Shown: positions 1-5,914 of the stretch, piece after piece
How the letters are laid out: each line of letters begins with the position of its first letter
How positions within the stretch are numbered: position 1 is the first letter of the stretch
NCBI GenBank assembly: GCA_028287205.1
Contig: JAQBQC010000044.1
Span: forward strand, 1-8,538
DNA: 8,538 bases
Direction: 5' to 3'
Source of the DNA: Gemmatimonadota bacterium
Lineage (GTDB): Bacteria; Gemmatimonadota; Gemmatimonadetes; Gemmatimonadales; Gemmatimonadaceae
Translations under genes and position numbers: made by a program
Notes under the pieces: model-generated
Databases searched by the model: none
What the model was told of the DNA's origin: nothing
What the model saw: the letters and a program-made list of their open reading frames with translations, nothing else

Positions 1-596
1 TGATCGGTTGCGGGGTCGCCCGCCGCCTGCTCGGGCGCCATGTACGCCGGCGTCCCCACCGCCGTGCCGAGCTGCGTCAGCGTCGCGCCCGATGAACTGT
101 CAGCGGCGGCAGCGATGGCTTTGGCGATGCCGAAGTCGGTGACGACCGCGGTGTGCCCGGAGAGGAGCACGTTGTCCGGCTTGATGTCTCGATGCACGAC
201 GCCGTGCTCGTGCGCGTACGCGAGCGCGCGCGAGAGGTCGCGCAGGATGCTCACTGCCTCGGCGATCGACAGCGGCCCGCGCCCGAGCCGCGCGCGAAGG
301 CTCTCCCCATCGACGTACGGCATGGTGTAGTAGGGCAGCCCTTCGAGATCGCCCGCCGAAAGCACCGGGACGATGTTCGCCTGCTGGAGCGAGGCCGCCA
401 CGCGGATCTCGCGCTCGAACCGCGTGGTGGACATCGCCGCCGAGAGCTCGGGCGAGAGCACTTTCACGACCACCTTTCGCCCGAGACGGTGCTCTTCGGC
501 GACGAATACCCGGGACATGCCTCCGCCGCCAAGCTCTCGCTCAATCGTGTAGTTCCCGGAGAGCGACTGCTGAAGGCGCGATCGGAGATCCGACAT
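1..596 (-). CDS. Serine/threonine protein kinase, PknB-like, N-terminal part (cut by window edge)
   Basis: This is an STK of the bacterial PknB (Hanks) type, which phosphorylates Ser/Thr residues of target proteins. The first 198 residues are visible and hold most of the catalytic domain. In order: the glycine-rich loop GGGGMSRVF (23-31), the ATP-anchoring Lys45 in VVVKVL, the catalytic loop HRDIKPDN (135-142, catalytic Asp137), the metal-binding DFG (154-156), and GTPAYMAPEQ (181-190), the end of the activation segment. All key residues are present, so the kinase should be active. The ATG at 594-596 puts the glycine loop at the usual distance from the N-terminus, and no in-frame start lies just upstream. 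No good Shine-Dalgarno site is visible. The rest of the domain and any C-terminal sensor region (transmembrane segment, TPR or WD40 repeats are common in such kinases) lie outside the window. It is transcribed away from the tRNA gene. Confidence 0.95.
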   Translation of the reverse strand, partial: MSDLRSRLQQSLSGNYTIERELGGGGMSRVFVAEEHRLGRKVVVKVLSPELSAAMSTTRFEREIRVAASLQQANIVPVLSAGDLEGLPYYTMPYVDGESLRARLGRGPLSIAEAVSILRDLSRALAYAHEHGVVHRDIKPDNVLLSGHTAVVTDFGIAKAIAAAADSSSGATLTQLGTAVGTPAYMAPEQAAGDPATD

Positions 597-795
597 GACT
601 GCCGTGTGAGGGTGGGCGCGCCGGCGAATGTACGCCCGAGTGGTGCAGATAGCCACCATCCCAGCGCCGCCGGGAGTTGCCCAAGTCGCGATTCTGCGCT
701 ACGTTGCGCGTTCGCTTGAAAGCTCGAGTCTCTTCGAGCGCACCATGATCTCGCGGTGCAGTTCCGCCCGCGATATGAGCTTGTCGCCGGAATTT

Positions 796-870
796 CGGGG
801 CGTGGCGCAGCCCGGTTAGCGCGCCTGGTTCGGGACCAGGAGGTCGGTGGTTCAAATCCACTCGCCCCGA
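796..870 (+). tRNA. tRNA-Pro (anticodon CGG)
   Basis: A complete cloverleaf can be folded by hand. The acceptor stem 796-802/863-869 has seven perfect pairs. The D stem is 805-808/819-822 with a GG-containing loop. The anticodon stem is 824-828/836-840 with loop TTCGGGA, giving anticodon CGG at 831-833, which reads proline codon CCG. The variable loop is 841-845. The T stem is 846-850/858-862 with one G-U pair and loop TTCAAAT. The discriminator base is A870. The 3' CCA is not encoded, so a CCA-adding enzyme must supply it. CCG-type codons suit this GC-rich genome. A Rho-independent terminator follows 14 bases later, so the tRNA is a single-gene transcript. Confidence 0.96.
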
Positions 871-883
871 CTGATAGTATAAG

Positions 884-921
884 AGTCTCTTTGGCGAATC
901 CGCCAAGGAGACTTTTTTTTT
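884..921 (+). terminator. Intrinsic terminator of the tRNA-Pro gene
   Basis: A 13-bp stem (884-896 with 901-913, one G-T wobble, loop AATC at 897-900) runs directly into nine T residues (913-921). This is a canonical Rho-independent terminator placed just after the tRNA, separating it from the downstream membrane-protein gene. Confidence 0.93.
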
Positions 922-1014
922 GCGCCTGCTCGCCGTGCGAGGTGAAACAGGGCCTCGGCCTTCGCCGTACGTCTCAGTGCCCCACCACCCCGGCCTTTGC
1001 AACGAGGGAAGAGC

Positions 1015-1728
1015 ATGAGCGCACCCCGCAATCCTGGGCGAGTCGCCGGACTCTGGTACCTGTTGCTGGTGCTCGTCGGCCCACTTCGGCTGATCTACAT
1101 CCCCAGCAAGCTGTTCGTCACCGACAACGCCACCGCGACCGCTGACAATATTGCCGCACACGAGTGGCTCTTTCGATTCGGCATGGTCGCCGATCTTATT
1201 GGCGCCGTAGCTCTGATCTATCTGACGATGGCCTTCTACCGGTTGTTCAAGGACGTCGACCAGCAGCTCGCGGTGCTCGTCGTGGTCCTCGGCGGCGTCA
1301 TGCCCGCGCTCCTCTACTTCGTGAACGTCGCCACCGACGCGAGCGCCCTCACGGTGGCCCGCGGCGCCGATTTCCTGAACGTGTTCGACAAACCGCAGCG
1401 CGACGCACTCGTGCTGCTGCTTCTCCGCCAGCACAGCCACCTCGTCACTGCCTCGGAAGTTCTATGGGGGCTCTGGCTCGTTCCCCTCGGACTGCTCACA
1501 TACCGCTCGCGATTCCTGCCGAGATTTCTCGGCGTCTGGCTCCTGCTCAACGCCGTGGCCTACGTGCTCCTGAGCCTTACGGGCGAGCTGCTTCCTCAGT
1601 ATTCGAGCAAGGCGTTTCTCTTCGCGCAACCCGCCCTCTTCGCGGAACTGGCACTCGTGCTCTGGCTCCTGATCAGGGGATCCGACCCCGCACCTCGGCG
1701 CGACGTCGCACCGGCTTTGCAAATGTGA
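1015..1728 (+). CDS. DUF4386-type integral membrane protein
   Basis: The 237-residue protein is almost entirely hydrophobic. About six transmembrane helices can be seen, near residues 11-30, 53-76, 83-107, 142-162, 168-190 and 200-221. The N-terminal run AGLWYLLLVLVGPLRLIYIP, the following short polar loop with TATADNI, and the length match the DUF4386 family of bacterial membrane proteins as I recall it. The family has no established function, so none is assigned. The ATG at 1015 is chosen over a TTG at 997 because GGGAAGAG lies at a suitable distance upstream of the ATG. The gene has its own start signal and sits between the tRNA terminator and a gene remnant, so it is probably transcribed alone. 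The C-terminus (PAPRRDVAPALQM) is polar and presumably cytoplasmic. Confidence 0.8.
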   Translation: MSAPRNPGRVAGLWYLLLVLVGPLRLIYIPSKLFVTDNATATADNIAAHEWLFRFGMVADLIGAVALIYLTMAFYRLFKDVDQQLAVLVVVLGGVMPALLYFVNVATDASALTVARGADFLNVFDKPQRDALVLLLLRQHSHLVTASEVLWGLWLVPLGLLTYRSRFLPRFLGVWLLLNAVAYVLLSLTGELLPQYSSKAFLFAQPALFAELALVLWLLIRGSDPAPRRDVAPALQM

Positions 1729-1803
1729 GCGTCCGGTCGTTGATTCCACCGTCGAAATACTCCACGCCGGCAGCGTACTTAGCTGCAACACAAATCCCGG
1801 GAG

Positions 1804-2037
1804 ATGCTCGATGGCGAGACGCCGATGGCGCTTGCCGACTTCATCGACATCGGAGTGTTCAACGGTGCGAAGGACGATGAGAAACCGCTTTACATGAAGC
1901 GGGAGCAGCTCACGCAGGAGCGCCAACGCTTCACGATCGTTGTCGACGAGCGGCCGACCCGTGCGGGGATCGATCCGTACAACAAGCTCATCGACCGGAT
2001 AGCGGACGACAACGTGATCGATGTGGCCACGAAGTAG
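1804..2037 (+). pseudogene. 3' remnant of an M1-peptidase/ABC-permease fusion gene
   Basis: This 77-codon open frame reads ETPMALADFIDIGVF, KPLYMKREQL, FTIVVDERP and RAGIDPYNKLIDRIADDN. The pattern (acidic DxxDIGVF strand, 'plYlkk', 'TVvVd..P..AGIDPynkLIDR..dDN') resembles the extreme C-terminus of large M1-family metallopeptidases, including those fused to ABC-2 permeases in Gemmatimonadota and Bacteroidota. That link is from memory of the family. The full proteins exceed several hundred residues, whereas here an in-frame TAG at 1780-1782 blocks extension and no peptidase or permease sequence lies upstream. The only start candidates are an ATG at 1804, with GGGAG touching it and so badly spaced, and an ATG at 1825. 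I read it as a truncated, probably non-functional relic, although expression as a small protein is not excluded. The strong hairpin just downstream could be its original terminator. Confidence 0.6.
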
Positions 2038-2060
2038 CGGCGTTTGCAGGACGATTGCTT

Positions 2061-2094
2061 CGGCTCCAGTCTCGATTCGTCGAGGCTGGAGCCG
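2061..2094 (+). terminator. Strong hairpin, probable terminator after the gene remnant
   Basis: A 15-bp stem (2061-2075 with 2080-2094, one G-T wobble) closes on a TTCG loop (2076-2079). It starts 23 bases after the stop codon of the remnant. No T tract follows on either strand, so it is not a classical intrinsic terminator. It may terminate weakly or protect a 3' end. Confidence 0.55.
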
Positions 2095-2164
2095 TCTCGC
2101 GTTCCAGGTGGTCGGCGCCCACTCGAGGAGCATCATCCCATTTGGATCGTCCATAAGAAGTAAC

Positions 2165-2220
2165 ACGTCTCTTAAAGTCTTCTAATAACCGAACACGAAT
2201 GACGTCTCACTCGTAATAAT
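2165..2220 (+). promoter_or_regulatory. Candidate promoter/leader region of the hybrid kinase gene
   Basis: This AT-richer patch lies in otherwise GC-rich DNA upstream of the kinase. It holds ACGTCTC at 2165-2171 and 2202-2208, each followed by TAATAA (2183-2188 and 2214-2219) after 11 and 5 bases. The second TAATAAT could act as a -10 element and would leave a leader of about 55 nt. No convincing -35 hexamer is visible, so the call is tentative. Confidence 0.3.
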
Positions 2221-2281
2221 CACAGGGAACGCATCCAGGCTCCTCATCGGCGCCCGCGATCCCGTCCCCATTCCCCACGTC

Positions 2282-5047
2282 ATGACGCAAGCGTCGCCAC
2301 TCATACCGCTCATTCGGAGGCTCGCTGCGAGCGCCATCGCCGCATTGTGCGCACTCGCGATCACGGTGGGAGTCATGTCGTATCTCACATGGCAGTCGAC
2401 GCTGTGGGTGCGACACACGAGCCAGGTGCAGTCCGCGGGCGCGCGCGCACTCGACCTGGCACTCGACCGTCAGGCGAGCCTCGACGGCTATCTGATCACG
2501 AACGACACCGCGATGCTCGCGCTGGAACGACGCGCGCGTCCAGCGCTCGCGCGCGAGCTCGACACACTTCAGCATCTCACGATCGACAATCCCCAACAAC
2601 AGGCGCAGCTCGCGCTCATCGCGAGCGCGATTCGCCAGTGGGACAGCAGCTATGTCGGTCGCATCCTCCAGGCGAGAGACAGCGCCGATCGGGCGCACAT
2701 CGGCCGCGAGGCCAGAGCCGGTACGGCGGGATTCGTGTCGCTGCGAACGAGCATCGAGGCCTTCCTCGACAACGAAGCAGCGCTGTACGTGCGCCGGGTG
2801 CATCGCAATACGCTGTGGCGATGGAGCGAGGTCGCGCTCGTCGGCATCGAGGCGTTGATCGTTCTGATCGCGCTCATGCGCATGCGCCGCGAGCTTCTCG
2901 CGCAGGCTGCGCGAACGCTGGAGCAGCAAACCCAGCTCGAGGAGCAAGCCGTCGAGATGGAGGCGCAGGTGGCCGAGCAGGAGATGCTGACGGCGGATCT
3001 GCAGGTCGCGAATCAGGAGTTGACCGACGCGGGAGTCGAGCAGGAGGCCCTCACCGCCGATCTCGAGGTGGCGAACCAGGAGCTCACCGAGGCCACGCTC
3101 GAGGCGGAGGAAGCACGTGACACCGCCATAATGCTCGAGGAGCGGTATCGCCTCCTCTTCGAGAGCAATCCCGTGCCAATGTGGATGTTCGACGAGGAGA
3201 CGCTTCGCTTCCTCGCGGTGAATGAGGCCGCGACCGTTCAGTATGGCTATTCTGCGGAAGAATTTCTCGCGATGACCATCGAGCAGATTCGGCCGCCGGA
3301 GGATGTGCCGAAGCTGAGAGAGGCGCTTGCGACGATCACACAGGAGCTGCTGCACAGTCGCGGCTGGCGTCACCTGCGCAAAGACGGAAGCGAGTTGCAG
3401 ACGGAGTCACTCTCGCATCGCGTCGAGTTCGAAGGACGCCCCGCATGTATCGTCCTCTCCATGGACGTGACGGAACGCATGGCTGCGGAAGCCGCGCTCG
3501 ACGAGAGCAACGCGATTCTCCGCGCCGTCGTCGATGACTCGCCGCTCGCGATCGTCATTGCTGCGCCCGATCTCACGATCAGTCGGTGGAACGAAGCGGC
3601 GGTGAAGCAGTTCGGCTGGACGGCGCAGGAGGCGATCGGGCAGTCGCTGCTCATGTTGATCCCGGAGGATCGCCGCCAGGAGTTCAGCGAGCAGCGCAGG
3701 CGACTCGACCAGGGCGCGCTCGTCACCAACTTCGATACGCAGCGCCTTCGTCGCGACGGCAGCGTGCGCGACGTGAACATCTCCAAGTGTGCGCTTCACC
3801 GCGACGGCAAGCTGACCGGATTGGTCAGCATCTTTTCCGACTCCACCGAGCGGAAGCGACTGGAAGCGCAGTACCGGCAGGCGCAGAAGATGGAGGCCGT
3901 GGGGCAGCTCGCGGGGGGCGTCGCGCACGACTTCAACAACCTGCTCACCGTCATCATCAGTTACAGCCAGATGCTGCTCGCGGACATCGACGTGGACTCG
4001 AGCTCGCGTGCAGACGTCAACGAGATCAAGCGCGCGGCAGAACGTGCGGCGCTGCTGACGAAACAGTTGCTCGCGTTCAGCCGGCAACAGGTGCTTCGTC
4101 CGCAGATCCTCGACCTCAATCTCGTGATCGGCGAGCTCGAGCAGATGCTGCGTCGCCTTTTGCGCGAGGACATCAGCATCGTGCTCACGCTCGATCCCGT
4201 ACTCGGGGCGGTGGCAGCCGATCCGGGGCAGATCGAGCAGATCGTCATGAATCTCGTCGTCAACGCGCGCGACGCGATGCCGAGCGGGGGGCGCCTCTCG
4301 ATCGAGACGGCGAACATGACATTCGAAAGTCCGTTTCAGCTCCGCGAGACCGCGGCGCAGCTCGAGGCCGGGTCGTACGTCGTCATTGCGGTCACCGACA
4401 GCGGCTCGGGAATGTCACCCCAGGTGCAGGCTCGCATCTTCGAGCCGTTCTTCACCACCAAGCGAGTGCACGAGGGCACAGGGCTCGGCCTGTCGACCGT
4501 GTACGGCATCGTCAAGCAGAGTGGGGGCTACATCGCGGTCTACAGTGAGATAGGACACGGCACGACGTTCAAGATCTATCTCCCGCGGGTCGACGCGCCG
4601 ACGGAATCGCGATCGCTCGAAGAGGTCGTGTCGATGGGTGCGACGAATGGGGGCGAGACGGTGCTAATCGTGGAGGATGACGATGCGCTCCGCAGGGTCG
4701 CGAGCCGTGCACTCCAGCAATGCGGCTACGAAGTGATCGTCGCGTCGGACGGATCGGAAGCGCTCGAGCAATGCTCACGTCATCATGGAAGGCTCGACCT
4801 GGTCGTGACGGACTTGGTGATGCCCGAGATGAGCGGCGTCGAGCTGGCCGAGAGCATCGCGCTGAGATATCCCGAGATCAAGGTGCTGCTCATGTCCGGC
4901 TACACGCGAGACGAGACAGCGCGCCGGGGCATTGCGAGCGAGCGCTACGCGTTTCTCGAGAAGCCGTTCACGCCGGCCAGGCTCGCGGCGAAGGTTCGCG
5001 AGCTGCTCGACGGCGGACGAAGCCGCGCGGGGATGCAGCCCGCGTAG
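2282..5047 (+). CDS. Hybrid sensor histidine kinase/response regulator (CHASE3-PAS-PAS-HisKA-HATPase-REC)
   Basis: This 921-residue membrane kinase autophosphorylates on His and passes phosphate to its own receiver. TM1 is about residues 13-36. A CHASE3-like extracytoplasmic helical sensor spans about 45-170 ([21 protein letters not shown]), and TM2 about 182-199. No HAMP domain is evident. A coiled coil at about 205-285 takes its place. PAS1 is about 286-400 ([19 protein letters not shown]) and PAS2 about 405-525. HisKA has phosphoacceptor His549 in GGVAHDFNN. The HATPase has N-box Asn657 and Asn661, G1 DSGSG (706-710), EPFFTTK (721-727) and GTGLGL (732-737). REC has Asp799/Asp800, phosphoacceptor Asp844 (TDLVMPEM), Ser872 and Lys894. 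All catalytic residues are present. The ATG at 2282 keeps TM1, which the next Met (32) would not. No Shine-Dalgarno site is seen. No separate regulator gene lies beside it, so the output probably goes through a distant phosphotransfer partner. The ligand is unknown. Confidence 0.95.
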   Translation: MTQASPLIPLIRRLAASAIAALCALAITVGVMSYLTWQSTLWVRHTSQVQSAGARALDLALDRQASLDGYLITNDTAMLALERRARPALARELDTLQHLTIDNPQQQAQLALIASAIRQWDSSYVGRILQARDSADRAHIGREARAGTAGFVSLRTSIEAFLDNEAALYVRRVHRNTLWRWSEVALVGIEALIVLIALMRMRRELLAQAARTLEQQTQLEEQAVEMEAQVAEQEMLTADLQVANQELTDAGVEQEALTADLEVANQELTEATLEAEEARDTAIMLEERYRLLFESNPVPMWMFDEETLRFLAVNEAATVQYGYSAEEFLAMTIEQIRPPEDVPKLREALATITQELLHSRGWRHLRKDGSELQTESLSHRVEFEGRPACIVLSMDVTERMAAEAALDESNAILRAVVDDSPLAIVIAAPDLTISRWNEAAVKQFGWTAQEAIGQSLLMLIPEDRRQEFSEQRRRLDQGALVTNFDTQRLRRDGSVRDVNISKCALHRDGKLTGLVSIFSDSTERKRLEAQYRQAQKMEAVGQLAGGVAHDFNNLLTVIISYSQMLLADIDVDSSSRADVNEIKRAAERAALLTKQLLAFSRQQVLRPQILDLNLVIGELEQMLRRLLREDISIVLTLDPVLGAVAADPGQIEQIVMNLVVNARDAMPSGGRLSIETANMTFESPFQLRETAAQLEAGSYVVIAVTDSGSGMSPQVQARIFEPFFTTKRVHEGTGLGLSTVYGIVKQSGGYIAVYSEIGHGTTFKIYLPRVDAPTESRSLEEVVSMGATNGGETVLIVEDDDALRRVASRALQQCGYEVIVASDGSEALEQCSRHHGRLDLVVTDLVMPEMSGVELAESIALRYPEIKVLLMSGYTRDETARRGIASERYAFLEKPFTPARLAAKVRELLDGGRSRAGMQPA
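2975..3100 (+). repeat. Two tandem 21-codon repeats in the kinase coiled coil
   Basis: Residues 232-252 and 253-273 of the hybrid kinase are two direct copies of a 21-residue unit around EQExLTADLxVANQELT. They match at 16 of 21 positions. Twenty-one residues is exactly three heptads, so the duplication lengthens the signalling helix without changing its coiled-coil register. Many codons differ synonymously between copies. Confidence 0.85.
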
Positions 5048-5052
5048 GCGAG

Positions 5053-5073
5053 CGCGCCGGTCAGCCGGGCGCG
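5053..5073. terminator. Possible bidirectional hairpin between convergent genes
   Basis: An 8-bp GC-only stem (5053-5060 with 5065-5073, one bulged G) closes on TCAG. It lies in the 13-bp gap between the converging kinase gene and the minus-strand cluster and includes the latter's stop codon. There is no T tract, so a terminator role is only suggested by position. Confidence 0.3.
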
Positions 5074-5396
5074 GCGAGCGAGAGCAGCGACCCTTCCAGG
5101 ACGAGCGACTTCCACCGCTCGAGCTGCGCCTGCTTGGTGTAGTGGAATGTGAGCGCCGTCTGTGATGCGCCGCCGCTCACATCGAGCAGCCTCGCCTCGA
5201 CGCTCTGCACCTCGGCGTCCATACCCGGGAGGCCGATCACGCGCTGCTTCGCGCGCACGGTGCCCGATGCGACGGTTCCTCGCACGATGAACAGCGAGCG
5301 CATGCCGAGTATGAAAATGCCGCGAACGAGGAAGGTCGCGGCGGGCGGTTCATCGGCGCGCGCATCGGGGGACGTGGATGCGGCGGGTGGCATCAT
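5061..5396 (-). CDS. Small protein resembling isolated EF-Tu domain 2 (beta-barrel)
   Basis: This is a 111-residue protein. After a Pro/Ala-rich N-terminus of about 21 residues comes FLVRGIFILGMRSLFIVRG, then TVASGTVRAKQRVIGLPG and EVQSVEARLLDVSGG. The order of strands (xxVxxIFxxxxxxxVxGxVxxGxVxxGxxV) resembles domain 2 of EF-Tu-type translational GTPases, but there is no GTPase domain and no P-loop. The domain-2 assignment is a pattern-level inference and no function is claimed. The start chosen is the ATG at 5394-5396, which overlaps the stop of the upstream gene as TGATG. A second ATG follows at once in the same frame. A longer frame up to 5465 would run over the upstream gene. The overlap implies translational coupling. 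The gene converges on the hybrid kinase with a 13-bp gap. Confidence 0.7.
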   Translation of the reverse strand: MMPPAASTSPDARADEPPAATFLVRGIFILGMRSLFIVRGTVASGTVRAKQRVIGLPGMDAEVQSVEARLLDVSGGASQTALTFHYTKQAQLERWKSLVLEGSLLSLAAPG

Positions 5397-5575
5397 CAGA
5401 CGCGGCGCGACGCGAGGATCTCCGCCCGCTGGCGAAAGGTCACTATCGCTCCGCACTGCGTGCACACGTAGTCGCCCGTGCGCACGCCAGACGCGTACTC
5501 CTTGGCCATCGCGGGATGCTCGCAGGGCTTGTCACCCCATGCTTCCCGAAGTGCGGCTGCTTTTTTCGCTTGCAT
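5396..5575 (-). CDS. 59-aa putative zinc-binding small protein (CxH...CxxC)
   Basis: This short gene encodes 59 residues starting MQAKKAAALREAWGDKPCEH. The protein carries Cys18-x-His20 and Cys38-x2-Cys41 in TGDYVCTQCGAIVTF. The layout W-G-[ND]-K-P-C-[DE]-H-P ... KEY ... G ... TGDYVCTxCG resembles a family of very small conserved hypothetical proteins that I recall from proteobacteria. One Cys/His pair plus CxxC fits a single structural zinc site. The real function is unknown. The start at 5573-5575 is supported by family-like sequence right from the N-terminus. No Shine-Dalgarno site is visible. The stop TGA (5396-5398) overlaps the ATG of the next gene, and the upstream membrane-protein gene ends 29 bases before this start, so all three are probably one operon. 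Confidence 0.82.
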   Translation of the reverse strand: MQAKKAAALREAWGDKPCEHPAMAKEYASGVRTGDYVCTQCGAIVTFRQRAEILASRRV

Positions 5576-5604
5576 GAACGAAATCTAGCGACGTTCGAGT
5601 CCGT

Positions 5605-5808
5605 TCAGCTCGCCGGCCAGTCGCCCGAGCGCGAAAACTTCCGATACAGCCAGACGATGGCGATCACGGGGAGCACGATGAACACGAACAGCTTGAGCGC
5701 CAGAATCGTGAACAGCCCAACCGCGACGAGCACGAGAAGCGGAATGCCGAAGATGGCGATCGAGAGCAGCGGACGGAGCGCCAACAGGCGCAGCAGGGCA
5801 ACGAGCAT
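5605..5808 (-). CDS. Small two-helix membrane protein, unknown function
   Basis: The protein has 67 residues. Two long hydrophobic stretches (about 13-36 and 38-55, with only Lys39 between them) are followed by a short basic/polar tail, YRKFSRSGDWPAS. The positive tail suggests a cytoplasmic C-terminus. I do not recognise a family. The frame is open up to 5892, but residues before the Met at 5806-5808 would be a strongly basic Arg-rich stretch overlapping the divergent promoter region. The shorter start is therefore preferred, with GGAG about 11 bases upstream. It is the first gene of the small minus-strand cluster and is divergent from the flavoprotein gene. Confidence 0.65.
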   Translation of the reverse strand: MLVALLRLLALRPLLSIAIFGIPLLVLVAVGLFTILALKLFVFIVLPVIAIVWLYRKFSRSGDWPAS

Positions 5809-5891
5809 CGGTGGTCGACTCCAGGAGGGACGTCCATCACTACGGCGACATCGGTGCCGGAGTTTCCGCACGCGCGAAAGACGCGCTCTCA

Positions 5892-5914
5892 TGACAAATT
5901 GTCATCTCACGTGA
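5892..5914. promoter_or_regulatory. Two adjacent palindromes in a divergent spacer, candidate operator
   Basis: TGACAAATTGTCA (5892-5904) is a perfect 6+1+6 inverted repeat. It is followed two bases later by the perfect 8-bp palindrome TCACGTGA (5907-5914). Both sit between the divergent small-gene cluster and the flavoprotein gene, right at the preferred start of the latter. A dimeric repressor site is plausible but unproven. Confidence 0.35.

Noticed and set aside
541..1440. Minus-strand 299-codon open frame containing VDLNHRPPGPEPGALTGL
   Set aside because: It runs across the tRNA-Pro gene, its terminator and the DUF4386 gene. The quoted peptide is just the antisense reading of the tRNA, a known type of false protein call.
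846..1800. Possible integrative-element attachment repeat: tRNA 3' end and CAAATCC near 1791
   Set aside because: The match to the tRNA T-arm is only about seven bases. No integrase gene is present and the tRNA is intact with its own terminator.
1462..2166. Minus-strand 234-codon open frame
   Set aside because: Antisense to the DUF4386 gene, the remnant and the hairpin. No motif is seen, and the plus-strand readings have clear family-like sequence.
2207..3373. Minus-strand 388-codon open frame
   Set aside because: Antisense to the CHASE3/PAS part of the hybrid kinase. Its His/Arg/Leu-rich composition is the usual shadow of GC-rich coding DNA, with no recognisable domain.
3586..4548. Plus-strand 320-codon open frame in another frame
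   Set aside because: It lies wholly inside the kinase gene, is Arg/Ala/Gly-rich low-complexity sequence, and the overlapping frame has a full set of kinase motifs.
5397..5465. Longer N-terminus for the EF-Tu domain-2-like protein
   Set aside because: It would overlap the 59-aa gene in another frame. The TGATG junction gives a natural start at 5396.
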